This document shows positions 24,407 to 34,029 of a DNA stretch of 64,000 nt, one piece after another. A model generated the notes under the pieces. That model was not told where the DNA came from. It ran no database searches and was given only the letters and a program-made list of their open reading frames with translations. The stretch covers positions 124,001 to 188,000 of the forward strand of contig CAZJBS010000002.1 in the NCBI GenBank assembly GCA_964544475.1, given 5' to 3'. The translations under genes were made by a program, and so were the position numbers. This DNA comes from CAZJBS01 sp964544475. Its GTDB lineage: Bacteria > CLD3 > SB21. Each line of letters starts with the position of its first letter. Positions within the stretch are counted from its first letter, which is position 1.

Positions 24407-24826
24407 TCACTTTGAGGCCGGGGAATTCAATATCTCCAGTTTGACGCGGGCGGTTCCGGTTCCGATCATGTCGATTCTTTTGGCGGCCGCGTACGAAAGA
24501 TCGATGATACGGTTTTTGACGAATGGACCGCGATCGTTGATGCGGACTTCCACCGTCTTGTTATTGTTAAGATTCGTCACCCGAAGGGTGGTTCCGAAAG
24601 GGAGCGTTTTGTGAGCGGCCGTGAGGTCATTCATGTCGAAAATCTCGCCATTGGCCGTTTTCTTTCCATGAAATCCTTTGCCGTAATACGATGCCACACC
24701 GGTCATGGTCTTCTCTCCGCGGCCCGGTTTTGAGTCACGCGTGTGCGAAGTGAACCTCGGCGCCGGTGCGCACCCCACGGCCAGCAGCACCATAATGATA
24801 AGCCAACTATGGCGGCGGCCCGTCAT
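24407..24826 (-). CDS. rlpA: RlpA-like lipoprotein (septal/peptidoglycan-binding lytic transglycosylase family)
   Basis: A 139-residue lipoprotein with lipobox LAVGC and a double-psi beta-barrel: GVASYYGKGFHGKKTANGE, AAHKTLPFGTTLRVTN and VEVRINDRGPFVKNRIIDLS. The aspartate of NDRGPF and the GKKTANGE loop are the conserved RlpA features. It lacks the C-terminal SPOR domain found in Pseudomonas RlpA. It would act on peptidoglycan from the outer membrane. Its start lies inside the preceding TPR lipoprotein gene, a 20-base overlap, so expression is coupled. Confidence 0.92.
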   Translation of the reverse strand: MTGRRHSWLIIMVLLAVGCAPAPRFTSHTRDSKPGRGEKTMTGVASYYGKGFHGKKTANGEIFDMNDLTAAHKTLPFGTTLRVTNLNNNKTVEVRINDRGPFVKNRIIDLSYAAAKRIDMIGTGTARVKLEILNSPASK

Positions 24827-27215
24827 CTTCTTCCTCGTTGATGGCGCGATCGTCGAAACGGGTTGAGTCGGATTCGAGTTTTTTCAGGAACAGGCTGTCC
24901 ACAGGCATCTCCAGCGAGTCCAACATACTCCGAACCTGCAACGAATCCAACAACGGAAATTGAGTCGTATCGCTGGCCGAGGCCGTGTCTGATCTTGTGC
25001 TGGCCGGCTCGATGACGGGTTCCACTTTAACCACCGCCGGCGGCCGGTAGTAACGGATGTCGGTCCAATATCTCAGTGAATCCTGAGAGATGCCCCGGCG
25101 GCGCGCGTAGTCGGTCACCTTGGTGGTCACTCTTTTAGCCAGTTCGGAAGTGGGTTCGAGGAATGCCAATGTGTTGTAGGTGATGAATGCACTGTCCGGC
25201 TCGAGTAATTTGGATTCCTGAAGCCAACCTTTGACATACAGCGCACGCCTCCGCCACATGCCGCTGTCGGAACGGGCGATGTCTTCGAGACGCTGCCTGG
25301 CCGTGCGGAAATCCTTTTCTTCAAAGATCAGTTTTTCGGCTTCTTCCATTTTTGAAGCCATGGTGTCCGGCGCCTCCAGAAGGCCAAGCACATGACGAGC
25401 CACCGAAACCAGCTGGCCATTTGGAAATTTCTCCATGGCGGTTTCAAAAGCGTGGCGATAAAACGAGGATTTCTGTTTCATATGGATTCGGGCGACACTG
25501 TAGTACGCTTGTTCTTCGGATGAAGAACCCGGGAATTCAGTGGCGACTTTGGCGTAGTAATGGGCCGCGGAATCATAGTTGGCCAGTGTTTGGTCAAAAT
25601 AGTCGGCCAGTGTCATATAGTGCGATGCGATTCTCGAATAGACGAGGGTGTCGAGGGTCGTCAGGCTATCCGCAGGGGTTGTCGTGTACAGCGATTGGAG
25701 CGCACTTTTCAAGGCGGCGACGATGTTCTTAAGCTCGGAATTGTCCAAACGCAGATTTTCAAGTTCTGCGATGGACGGAGCGGTTTCTTTCGGGGCGGTT
25801 TTCGTCGTGGATCGCCTGCCTCGCTCATCCCCACCGAGATCATCGTGTATTTCATCCGACGACTCTTTCGGCAGTTCTACCGGTTGGCGCGTTTGGATCG
25901 TGTCATCGAGATACCGCCTCAGAATCTGGTCTTCGCGTATCAGATCGGCCGCAGAAAACAAAACACCCGAATCCTTTTGCACGCTGTCCCCGGGTGGCAT
26001 TTCCGGCCGGTCGACTGGGCCGTCCAGGAAATGGCGGATGTGACTCAGATAGAATTCATCCGCCCGGATGGCACACTGGATTTTTTCGAGTTTCTGGAGC
26101 AAGTCCAGCCGCCGGCCGGCCGAGGAGGCATAGGTGGATGCGGCATACTTATTTCGCACAATGGAATAGTATTTGACGGCCATATCGCGCTGCGGACGCC
26201 AGCCATCCGCGTCCGAGGCTGACGACGTGTCGTGCATCAGGCCCAGCATATAGAAGGCGTCGCCCGAATACAGAGGATTCTTGTAGGAGTCGATCACGTG
26301 ATTAAACTGCTTTTCCGCTTCACGCAACTTGCCCTGCCGGTACAAGGCCTCCGCAATTTCGAATTCGGCCTGGGCAAAGTGGTTCTTGTATCGCAGGTCG
26401 CCAACGGTCTTGTCCAGCATGGATATGGCTTTGCCGTGCTGGCCAAGAGCTTTGAAACACCGGGCGCTCAGCAGGATAACATCAAAACGCTCGGAGATTT
26501 CGAGATCCTGTTTGTTGAGCTTTTGAAAATAGCCGATGGATTCTTCGAACCGTCCGAAAGTGTACAACAGAAATGCCGATTTGAACAAAGCCACCCGGCG
26601 CAGGGTTGCATGGCATTCCTGTTCCGCCGCCCGTTGGTAATAGTCCAAGGCCACATCCGGATTAGCCGACGACAGGTCGCCAAGGTAAATCAGGGATTCG
26701 GCGATGAGGTCGGGATGCTTCGTGAGAAACGGTATTTGGCGCAACGCTTCGCTGGCTTCGGATTCCAATCGCAATCGCAGGAGGGTCTTGCCGTACCACA
26801 GTTTGGCTTCCGGCAACATCGGACTCGACGGATACCGCGTCATGAAAACTTCAAACCGGTTCTTGGCGTCATAATAATCGTTGCCCGTGCCACGCAGATA
26901 GTGGGCCTTGCCCATCAACAGGATTGCATCTTCAACCCAGGAGCTCATGGGGTGGAGGACCACAACTTTGTTGCCCTTTTCGATCGCCAATCCGAAAAAC
27001 TTCTTCGCTTCTTCAGTCGGGGTGACACCCTCCATCGAAAATCGGTCCAGCGTGATGGATTGTGACGCGGCGCTTTGGGATGTTTCGCGGCTCTTCTTCA
27101 GCGAGGCCACCCCGTTGTTGTAGGATTTTCGGGCGTTAAAATACGTGTTGAAGAAAGCGCAGCCGGTGATCGTCAGGGCCAACGCCAGGATCACCAGGAA
27201 AGATGTCGTTTTCAT
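24807..27215 (-). CDS. Large TPR lipoprotein
   Basis: An 802-residue lipoprotein (lipobox TITGC) preceded by AAGGAA. Most of the protein is tetratricopeptide-type helical repeats, for example segments near 70-190 (YPSSPMLPEAKLWYGKTLL), 230-350 (AISMLDKTV, AEFEIAEALYRQGKLREAEK) and 520-700 (SAAHYYAKVATEFPGSSSEEQ). A low-complexity acidic region lies at about 430-480 and a proline/aspartate-rich tail closes the protein. The repeat type recalls BamD/YbgF-like outer-membrane scaffold proteins but with more copies. It overlaps rlpA and the MBL hydrolase gene. A role in envelope assembly alongside RlpA is inferred; no specific function can be assigned. Confidence 0.8.
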   Translation of the reverse strand: MKTTSFLVILALALTITGCAFFNTYFNARKSYNNGVASLKKSRETSQSAASQSITLDRFSMEGVTPTEEAKKFFGLAIEKGNKVVVLHPMSSWVEDAILLMGKAHYLRGTGNDYYDAKNRFEVFMTRYPSSPMLPEAKLWYGKTLLRLRLESEASEALRQIPFLTKHPDLIAESLIYLGDLSSANPDVALDYYQRAAEQECHATLRRVALFKSAFLLYTFGRFEESIGYFQKLNKQDLEISERFDVILLSARCFKALGQHGKAISMLDKTVGDLRYKNHFAQAEFEIAEALYRQGKLREAEKQFNHVIDSYKNPLYSGDAFYMLGLMHDTSSASDADGWRPQRDMAVKYYSIVRNKYAASTYASSAGRRLDLLQKLEKIQCAIRADEFYLSHIRHFLDGPVDRPEMPPGDSVQKDSGVLFSAADLIREDQILRRYLDDTIQTRQPVELPKESSDEIHDDLGGDERGRRSTTKTAPKETAPSIAELENLRLDNSELKNIVAALKSALQSLYTTTPADSLTTLDTLVYSRIASHYMTLADYFDQTLANYDSAAHYYAKVATEFPGSSSEEQAYYSVARIHMKQKSSFYRHAFETAMEKFPNGQLVSVARHVLGLLEAPDTMASKMEEAEKLIFEEKDFRTARQRLEDIARSDSGMWRRRALYVKGWLQESKLLEPDSAFITYNTLAFLEPTSELAKRVTTKVTDYARRRGISQDSLRYWTDIRYYRPPAVVKVEPVIEPASTRSDTASASDTTQFPLLDSLQVRSMLDSLEMPVDSLFLKKLESDSTRFDDRAINEEEDDGPPP

Positions 27216-27982
27216 TCCATTCCTTGACAGGTGAGGCGCATTCCGTCGTAAGCCAGGTGCATCCGATCCGGCAATTGGCGGGACACGGCCTCGTGTTCGA
27301 TATCATGGGACATATGAACAAAAAATGTACGCCGCGCGTCAATCCGACGGGCCATGGCTACGGCTTCGTCAAAATTGAAATGCGTGGGATGCGGTTTGAA
27401 ACGGAGGCAATCCAGGACCAGTACATCCACCTCTTGCAGATGGCGGAATGACGATTCGGGAATAAAACTGCAGTCCGTGGCATAGACAAAATTTCCGATC
27501 CGGTAGGCCGTGATCGGAAGGCGGCCGTGATGGATCTCGATCGGTTGTATGGGAATACCCGCGCATTCAAACGGCCCGTCAAACTCCCGGATGTCCAGCA
27601 GGGGAATACCGCCCGGCAGATCCGGGTAATCGAAAATGTATGAAAACACGTGGCGCAATTGAGCGCAAGTATGGGCGTTGCCGAAGCACGGCAGCTTCAC
27701 ACGGCTGCGGGAGCCAAACGGCCGCGTATCATCCAGTCCGAAAATATGGTCCGCGTGGTGATGCGTGAACAGGATGGCATCCACGTGACGAACGTCAAAA
27801 CGCAGGCATTGCTGTCTCAGGTCGATGGACGCATCGATGAGCAACCGGCGCTCTCCGACCGACACCAATACGGATGTTCGAAATCGGCGGTTTCGAACGT
27901 CGGTGGATGCGCATGTGGCGCAAGTGCACCCGATGACCGGCACGCCGTGCGAAGTTCCCGTACCTAAAAAAAGTATTTCCAT
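27212..27982 (-). CDS. MBL-fold metal-dependent hydrolase (PhnP-like)
   Basis: A 256-residue metallo-beta-lactamase-fold protein. It starts LFLGTGTSHGVPVIGCTC, includes the metal motif THHHADH near 74-80, and keeps later histidine and aspartate ligands (ATDCSF; the closing FFVHMSHDI). The CTCATC cysteines near the start resemble the extra metal site of PhnP phosphodiesterases. The substrate may be a cyclic or phosphodiester compound; no phosphonate genes are present, so the PhnP role itself is unlikely. It lies six bases after rel and overlaps the TPR lipoprotein by four bases. Confidence 0.88.
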   Translation of the reverse strand: MEILFLGTGTSHGVPVIGCTCATCASTDVRNRRFRTSVLVSVGERRLLIDASIDLRQQCLRFDVRHVDAILFTHHHADHIFGLDDTRPFGSRSRVKLPCFGNAHTCAQLRHVFSYIFDYPDLPGGIPLLDIREFDGPFECAGIPIQPIEIHHGRLPITAYRIGNFVYATDCSFIPESSFRHLQEVDVLVLDCLRFKPHPTHFNFDEAVAMARRIDARRTFFVHMSHDIEHEAVSRQLPDRMHLAYDGMRLTCQGME

Positions 27983-27988
27983 CCGAAA

Positions 27989-30289
27989 TCAGGTTCTTTC
28001 CGAGGACGATCCCGTTTGATCCACGCGCGAAGCGCTGATGACGTTTTGCACTCTGCGGAGCTTGTCCAGGATCAGTTCGAGGTGGGCAATGTTGCGTACC
28101 TCGATGGTAAAGGTGTGAACGCCTTCGTTGCCGTAGGTTTTGACTTCGGCGGATACGATGTTGGTGTCGGTGGCCGAGATGCGCTGCGTGATGTCGCTCA
28201 GAAAGTTTTTGCGATCGTATCCCACGACCCGTATCTGGACCGTGAAATTCTTGGAATCGTCCACTTCCCATTTCGCGTGGATGGCCCGTTCGGGTTCGCG
28301 GGTGAGGGCGTCCTGGATGTTGTGACAATCCAGCCGGTGCACATGTATCCCGCGGCCGCGCGTGACGTACCCGAGAATCTGATCGCCGGGGATCGGATTG
28401 CAACATTTGGCAAAATGGATCATCATGTTGTCAATGCCGCTGATGGCGATGCTTCGGGTGTCGCTCCTGGGCCGGCGGATCAGCCGTTTAAGGAACGATA
28501 TCTGGTTCTGATCTTTTTCTTTTGGAGAAAGCCGCGCCAGTATTTTCTGGCCGACGCTTTGGGCGGAAATATTGCCGCGGCCGATGGATGACAAAACCAT
28601 GTTCACCGATTCAAACTTGAGTTCCGCGGCCACTTTTTTCAGGTCGTCATTCAGTTCCGTCAGGGATTTCCTCAGAAAATGATTCTTGAGTTCCTGATCC
28701 AGCATCTGGCGGCCCAAGGCAATGCTCTGTTCCATTTCCACATTGCGGAAATAACGTTTGATGTAGTTTTTGGCCTTGGCCGTCTTGACAATTTCCAGCC
28801 AGTGCAGGGTCGGCTTCTGCTGTTCGGACGTGATGACTTCGACGAGATCGCCGGAGGACAACTCGCTGTGGAGCGGCACAATACGTCCGTTGACTTTGCC
28901 GCCAATGCATCGCAACCCGACTTCCGAGTGCACGGAAAAGGCGAAATCAAGCGGTGTGGCGCCTTTGGGCAGTGTGATCAGATCGCCTTTCGGAGTAAAG
29001 ACGAACACTTCGTCCTGAAAAAGATCAATCTTGAGGTCTTCGAGAATTTCGTTGGCGTCGCTCATATCCTTTTGCCGGTCGATCAACTGCCGGATCCATG
29101 TGATCTGCCGGTCCAGCTGGTCCATCTGGAACTTGCCCTCTTTGTACAACCAATGGGCGGCAATGCCATTTTCGGCAATGTCGTGCATTTCACGCGTGCG
29201 AATCTGAATCTCGACCATCCGGCCGTCCGGGCCGATCACCGTCGTGTGAATGGACCGGTATCCGTTGATTTTCGGAACGGCAATGTAGTCCTTGAAACGT
29301 TCCGTGACGGGCGTATACGTCGAATGAACGACGCCCAGCGCTTTGTAACAGTCCACCTTGTCCTTGACCAGAATTCGAATGGCCAACAGGTCGTAAATCT
29401 CATGAAAGGGTTTGTTGCGCCGTTTCATTTTGTTGTAAATGCTGAAAAAATGTTTCGGCCGGCCGAGAATGTCGGCGTCGATGTCGTTCTCTTTCAGCCT
29501 TTCCCGGAGGGGTTTGGATACGGTTTCGATATACGCTTCACGTTCCTCGCGCTTGTCAGCGATGAGGGAGGAGAGTTCGTCGTAGGCGGAGGGGTCCAGC
29601 GTTTTCAGGACCAGATCCTCCAATTCCCACCGTATCCGGGCCATGCCAAGCCGGTGCGCAAGCGGCGCATAGACGTCGCGTGTTTCGGCGGCGATACGTT
29701 CCCGTTTCTTGTCGTGCAGCGAATCGATGGTCCGCATGTTGTGCAGGCGGTCCGCGAATTTGATGATGATGACGCGGATGTCTTTGGCCATTGACAACAG
29801 CATCTTGCGGTAGTTCTCGGCCTGCTTGATCTCAAGACTCGCGGCTTCAAATCCGGTGATCTTCGTCACACCATCCACCAGCGTGGCCACATCTTCACCG
29901 AACCGGGTTTTGATATCCTCGTAGGTCCGGCCGGTGTCTTCAATCACATCGTGGAGGAAGGCGGCCAGCAGCGTCGTGACATCCATGTTCTGTTCAGCGA
30001 GAATCTTGACCACTTCCATAATGTGATCGAAGTACGGCAGACCCGATTTGCGAAACTGGCCCTGATGGGCCTGGTAACTGTAATCATAGGCCTCGCGCAG
30101 AATTTGCAGATCGACATTTTTTGCATACTCCCTGACATCGCGGCTCAGTTTTTCAAATTGGATGTCGTATCGTGCCTTGTCCACCGATGGATTGGACGCA
30201 GACATTCCGTGCCCGACCGGAGTCCGGTCGGACTTGTTCTGATCCAGGCCTTTGGCAGTTACCGATTCCACGATGGTACCTTGATTCAT
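27989..30289 (-). CDS. rel: Bifunctional (p)ppGpp synthetase/hydrolase, RelA/SpoT family
   Basis: With ATG 30289 the protein has 766 residues. Domains in order are the HD hydrolase (about 50-200, HDVIED at 113-118), the nucleotidyltransferase synthetase (about 240-350, with GRPKHFFSIYNKMKRR and INGYRSIHTTV), TGS (about 395-455), a helical and zinc-finger-like region with CCNP, and C-terminal ACT (about 690-760). Both active sites look intact, so it should make and break the alarmone. A longer frame to 30406 exists, but the added residues do not resemble the family. It heads the long minus-strand run and diverges from glmS. Confidence 0.93.
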   Translation of the reverse strand: MNQGTIVESVTAKGLDQNKSDRTPVGHGMSASNPSVDKARYDIQFEKLSRDVREYAKNVDLQILREAYDYSYQAHQGQFRKSGLPYFDHIMEVVKILAEQNMDVTTLLAAFLHDVIEDTGRTYEDIKTRFGEDVATLVDGVTKITGFEAASLEIKQAENYRKMLLSMAKDIRVIIIKFADRLHNMRTIDSLHDKKRERIAAETRDVYAPLAHRLGMARIRWELEDLVLKTLDPSAYDELSSLIADKREEREAYIETVSKPLRERLKENDIDADILGRPKHFFSIYNKMKRRNKPFHEIYDLLAIRILVKDKVDCYKALGVVHSTYTPVTERFKDYIAVPKINGYRSIHTTVIGPDGRMVEIQIRTREMHDIAENGIAAHWLYKEGKFQMDQLDRQITWIRQLIDRQKDMSDANEILEDLKIDLFQDEVFVFTPKGDLITLPKGATPLDFAFSVHSEVGLRCIGGKVNGRIVPLHSELSSGDLVEVITSEQQKPTLHWLEIVKTAKAKNYIKRYFRNVEMEQSIALGRQMLDQELKNHFLRKSLTELNDDLKKVAAELKFESVNMVLSSIGRGNISAQSVGQKILARLSPKEKDQNQISFLKRLIRRPRSDTRSIAISGIDNMMIHFAKCCNPIPGDQILGYVTRGRGIHVHRLDCHNIQDALTREPERAIHAKWEVDDSKNFTVQIRVVGYDRKNFLSDITQRISATDTNIVSAEVKTYGNEGVHTFTIEVRNIAHLELILDKLRRVQNVISASRVDQTGSSSERT

Positions 30290-30555
30290 GATATCGGGCA
30301 CACCCCTACCTGTGGATAGAACGGATGTTTGGAAGGTGATATTCCGTTTCCACATGTACAATATTATCAATCCGTTGATGGAATGCAAAAGAAAATTCGT
30401 CATCACCTGAAATATCGGTCAGATTGGTGATGTGGCTTGGGGTTCGACCATTCGTGATCGCGGGCTGTACAAGTCGGTGGTTTGTCTTGATTCCACAGGA
30501 TCGTTTTAGTATGTTGGCAGACTTGCAGGTCATCTTGTTGAAAGGAATGGACTGA
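30290..30555. other. Divergent intergenic region between rel and glmS
   Basis: This 266-base gap must hold the promoters of both genes. A 7-bp inverted repeat CATCACC/GGTGATG lies at 30402-30408 and 30427-30433. A possible plus-strand -10 TAGTAT (30507-30512) has a poorly spaced TTGATT 14 bases upstream. Neither is convincing. No glmS ribozyme is recognisable. Confidence 0.3.
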
Positions 30556-32388
30556 ATGTGCGGGATTATTGCTTATGTCGGCCGCCGGCCGGCATTGCCA
30601 ATCGTTATGAACGGGCTCAAGCGGGTCGAGTATCGTGGATATGATTCAGCCGGAATCGCCATTATTGAGGACGGACAAATGGAGATTCGCAAGACGTCCG
30701 GCAAGCTTTCGGAATTGGAAAACCTGATCCGCGGTTTGCATTTGAACGGCACGACCGGCATGGGTCATACGCGGTGGGCCACGCATGGCGTTCCCAATAC
30801 GACCAACGCGCATCCTCACGTCGGAGAAGCCGGCCATATCGCCGTTATTCACAATGGCATCATTGAGAACTACGCGTCGCTGAAGATCGAACTTCAGACC
30901 AAGGGGCACGTGTTTCGGACGGACACCGACACGGAAACCATGGTCCATTTGATTGAGGAATTCTATGAATCGTCCGGAGACCTTGAAACGGCGGTCCGCG
31001 AGGCGTTGTACTGTGTCAAAGGAACGTACGGTCTGGCCGTGATGTCCAGGAACGATCCACACAAGATTATCGTGGCGCGCAACGGCAGTCCGCTTGTCCT
31101 TGGTTTTGGTCACAACGAATTTTTTGCGGCCTCGGATGCTTCGGCCATCGTTTCCCACACGCGGCAGGTCGGTTATCTCGAAGACCAGGAAATGGCCGTG
31201 ATCACGCTGGACGGCATTGAAACGAAAACCATCTACAATCAGCCCGTTCTTAAGAAGATGGAAGAGATCACCTTCGACATCGATCAGATCGAAAAAAGCG
31301 GGTACGCGCATTTCATGTTGAAGGAGATATTCGAACAACCCAACACCATCCTGGACGCCATGCGCGGACGTTTGATTGCCGACGAAGGCATCGCCAAGCT
31401 GGGCGGCTTGTCCGCCCATCTGGATACGCTCGCCAAAGCGAAAAAATTCGTATTCATCGCGTGCGGCACGTCCTGGCACGCGGCCCTGGTCGGAGAATAC
31501 ATGATCGAAGAATTTGCGCGGGTCAATGTGGAGGTTGAATACGCCTCGGAATTCCGGTACCGCAACCCCGTCGTGGAGGATGGTACGGTCGTGTTTGTCA
31601 TCAGCCAGTCGGGCGAAACGGCCGACACGCTCGCGGCGATGCGGGAAGCGAAACGCCGGGGCGCCACGGTGCTCGGTATTTGCAATGTGGTTGGAAGTAC
31701 CATTGCCCGTGAATCCGACGCCGGAATCTACATCCATGCGGGTCCTGAGATCGGCGTGGCGTCCACGAAAGCCTTCACCTCACAACTGACGGTCCTGGCC
31801 CTTCTGACGCTCCTTCTGGCCCGGCTACGAAACATGTCGGTGGCCGAAGGCAAGGATATTGTGAAGGAACTGTTGTCGCTGCCCGACAAGGTGCGCACCA
31901 TTCTCAAACACAGCGACCTGATCCGCGAAATCGCCGAACAATATGTGGATCATCGCAACTTTTTGTATCTGGGCCGCGGCTACAATTTTCCTGTGGCCCT
32001 CGAGGGCGCTCTCAAATTGAAGGAGATTTCCTACATTCACGCCGAAGGCTACCCGGCGGCCGAGATGAAACACGGCCCCATCGCCCTTATCGATGAGAAC
32101 ATGCCAACGGTGTTTATTGCACCGCAGGATGCAATCTATGACAAGGTCACAAGCAGTATCGAAGAAGTCAGGGCCCGGGGTGGTCACATCATTGCCATCA
32201 CGACCGAAGGCAATACCGAAATCCGGTCCCGGACGGATCATGTCATTTATATTCCGAAAACGCACGATTTCCTTCTGCCCATTCTTTCCGTCATCCCGTT
32301 ACAGTTGCTGGCCTATTACGTAGCGGTTCTTCGCGGTTGCAATGTGGATCAACCAAGAAATCTGGCCAAGAGCGTCACCGTCGAGTAA
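30556..32388 (+). CDS. glmS: Glutamine-fructose-6-phosphate aminotransferase (isomerizing)
   Basis: A 610-residue enzyme that makes glucosamine-6-phosphate for peptidoglycan and lipopolysaccharide. The N-terminal glutaminase domain starts MCGIIAYVG with the nucleophile Cys2 exposed after removal of methionine, and contains GHTRWATHG. Two SIS sugar-isomerase domains follow (about 285-430 and 455-600), with ACGTSWHA and SQSGETADT. The C-terminus KSVTVE is the conserved active-site lid. Length and motifs are standard. GAAAGGA lies at 10-12 bases upstream. A strong terminator follows the stop. Confidence 0.97.
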   Translation: MCGIIAYVGRRPALPIVMNGLKRVEYRGYDSAGIAIIEDGQMEIRKTSGKLSELENLIRGLHLNGTTGMGHTRWATHGVPNTTNAHPHVGEAGHIAVIHNGIIENYASLKIELQTKGHVFRTDTDTETMVHLIEEFYESSGDLETAVREALYCVKGTYGLAVMSRNDPHKIIVARNGSPLVLGFGHNEFFAASDASAIVSHTRQVGYLEDQEMAVITLDGIETKTIYNQPVLKKMEEITFDIDQIEKSGYAHFMLKEIFEQPNTILDAMRGRLIADEGIAKLGGLSAHLDTLAKAKKFVFIACGTSWHAALVGEYMIEEFARVNVEVEYASEFRYRNPVVEDGTVVFVISQSGETADTLAAMREAKRRGATVLGICNVVGSTIARESDAGIYIHAGPEIGVASTKAFTSQLTVLALLTLLLARLRNMSVAEGKDIVKELLSLPDKVRTILKHSDLIREIAEQYVDHRNFLYLGRGYNFPVALEGALKLKEISYIHAEGYPAAEMKHGPIALIDENMPTVFIAPQDAIYDKVTSSIEEVRARGGHIIAITTEGNTEIRSRTDHVIYIPKTHDFLLPILSVIPLQLLAYYVAVLRGCNVDQPRNLAKSVTVE

Positions 32389-32406
32389 GGACTCCGGCGA
32401 TTTCCT

Positions 32407-32429
32407 GGCCGCGAAAGCGGCCTTTTCTT
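32407..32429 (+). terminator. Intrinsic terminator after glmS
   Basis: The perfect stem GGCCGC (32407-32412) with GAAA tetraloop and GCGGCC (32417-32422) is followed by TTTTCTT. It lies 18 bases after the glmS stop and separates glmS from the AhpD-like gene. Confidence 0.88.
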
Positions 32430-32562
32430 GGACTCCTCGTTGCCGCTGGTCCGGTCATGCCATACGGGAAATCCCATCCAGCTTACTTCCGCCAACGCAT
32501 GCGCGACGGTTAGGTGTTGACCTCCGATTTTCAATTCCTTATGTTCTGCAAAAAGGAGAGTC

Positions 32563-32910
32563 ATGACAGATCGATTCACCGCGTTTACGGAATTCCGACA
32601 CAAAATGAATGAGCGAATTCTCGATCAGGACAACAAAGTCATCAAACGTTTTTTTTCTCTGGACACGTTGACCTATCAGCCCGGTGCGCTCGATGTCAGG
32701 ACAAAAGAAATGCTGGGACTGGCGGCTTCGATGGTGCTTCGGTGCGACGATTGTATTGCCTACCATGTCAACGAATGCAAGAAAGCCGGCGTGAGCCGCG
32801 AGGAACTTTTTGAAGTATTTGGCGTAGCCCTGGTGGTTGGCGGCTCGATCGTCATTCCCCATCTTCGCAGGGCCGTCGAATTCCTGGACGATATTGAAAA
32901 ACAACCGTAG
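32563..32910 (+). CDS. Carboxymuconolactone decarboxylase/AhpD-like protein
   Basis: A 115-residue all-helical protein of the CMD/AhpD family. The redox motif is C61-D-D-C64 followed by H68 (RCDDCIAYH), the arrangement used by AhpD-type peroxidase reductases; the decarboxylases lack the CxxC pair. An antioxidant role is therefore more likely than aromatic catabolism, but the partner peroxiredoxin is not in view. It has its own AAAGGAG ribosome-binding site and lies 42 bases upstream of the RND adaptor gene, possibly in one transcript. Confidence 0.85.
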   Translation: MTDRFTAFTEFRHKMNERILDQDNKVIKRFFSLDTLTYQPGALDVRTKEMLGLAASMVLRCDDCIAYHVNECKKAGVSREELFEVFGVALVVGGSIVIPHLRRAVEFLDDIEKQP

Positions 32911-32952
32911 ATTAATCGAAAAAGCCACCACACGAAGACGGGAAGGCGGCTC

Positions 32953-34014
32953 GTGAAACGAATGATCATATGGGGTCTGCTGGCGATCGTAGTCGGAGGC
33001 CTTGTCATCAATAAGTGGATATCGTCGCGAACGGGCAAATCCGAAATGGCGAGGCCCAACCGTTCGTTGGAGCAAATTATTGCCGCCCGTGCCCACATTC
33101 TCAAATACGAGCCATTGATCAACAAAGTCCTTACGACCGGTACCGTTATTGCCAACGAAGAAGTGGAGTTGCGGGCGGAAGCCGCCGGCCGGGTGACGGC
33201 GATCTATTTTCGCGAAGGCGGACGCGTACAAAAAGGCGACCTTCTGGTCAAACTCAATGACGCCGACCTGCAGGCCCAGTTGTCCAAGGCGTTGTCCAGG
33301 AAAACACTGGCCGAAAGCAACGAATCGCGTCAACGGGCCTTATTGGAAAAACAACTCCTGTCCCAGGAAGTCTATGATGCGGCCCTCAATGAATTGAAAT
33401 CCGTGGATGCGGACATCCAATTGCTGAAAGCCCAGATCGCCAAGACGGAAATCCGCGCGCCTTTTGACGGTGTGATCGGCCTGAAATATGTCAGCGAAGG
33501 CAGCTATATATCGTCGACGACGCGTGTGGGTACTTTGCAAAACCTCTCGAAGGTCAAAATTGATTTCTCAATACCCGAAAAATATCTCGGGCAGGTGGAA
33601 ACCGGAGCCGATGTGGTTTTCACCGTCTCCGGCACGGCGCGCCAATCCAAAGGTCGCATCTATGCCATTGAGCCGAAGATTGACCTTGCAACCCGGACGA
33701 TCCAGTTGCGGGCGTTGTGCGAAAATCCCGGTGAAGCCATTCTACCGGGGGCGTTTGCGAGCATAGAAGTCGTGCTGAAACGGATCGATCGAACCCTGCT
33801 CATTCCATCCGAAGCGCTGATTCCGGAGCTCAAACGTACGAAAGTCTTTCTGTACAAGAGCGGCCGGGCCGTATCACAACAGGTCGAGCCAGGCTTGCGA
33901 ACCGAAACAAGCATCCAGATTCTGAATGGACTCTCGGAAAACGACACTCTTCTGACCACGGGTATTCTCCAACTGCGCGACGGCGCGCCCGTCACCATCT
34001 CCCAATTTGATTAA
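32953..34014 (+). CDS. RND efflux periplasmic adaptor (membrane fusion protein)
   Basis: A 353-residue adaptor with one N-terminal membrane anchor (about 5-22). A lipoyl-like half-motif follows (AEAAGRVTAIYFREGGRVQKGDLLVKLND), then a helical hairpin (about 110-170), the second lipoyl half (TEIRAPFDGVIGLKYVSEGSYI), a beta-barrel (about 200-270) and a membrane-proximal domain. It would link the inner-membrane pump encoded next to an outer-membrane channel. The start is GTG 32953 after GGAAGGCGG; ATG 32962 is a close alternative. The gene ends 15 bases before the pump gene. Confidence 0.93.
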   Translation: MKRMIIWGLLAIVVGGLVINKWISSRTGKSEMARPNRSLEQIIAARAHILKYEPLINKVLTTGTVIANEEVELRAEAAGRVTAIYFREGGRVQKGDLLVKLNDADLQAQLSKALSRKTLAESNESRQRALLEKQLLSQEVYDAALNELKSVDADIQLLKAQIAKTEIRAPFDGVIGLKYVSEGSYISSTTRVGTLQNLSKVKIDFSIPEKYLGQVETGADVVFTVSGTARQSKGRIYAIEPKIDLATRTIQLRALCENPGEAILPGAFASIEVVLKRIDRTLLIPSEALIPELKRTKVFLYKSGRAVSQQVEPGLRTETSIQILNGLSENDTLLTTGILQLRDGAPVTISQFD

Positions 34015-34029
34015 GGCGAAAGGGCCTGT

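Noticed and set aside
30290..30555. Possible glmS ribozyme upstream of glmS
   Set aside because: I see no conserved ribozyme core, and the glmS ribozyme is essentially restricted to Gram-positive lineages and relatives. A covariance search would settle it.
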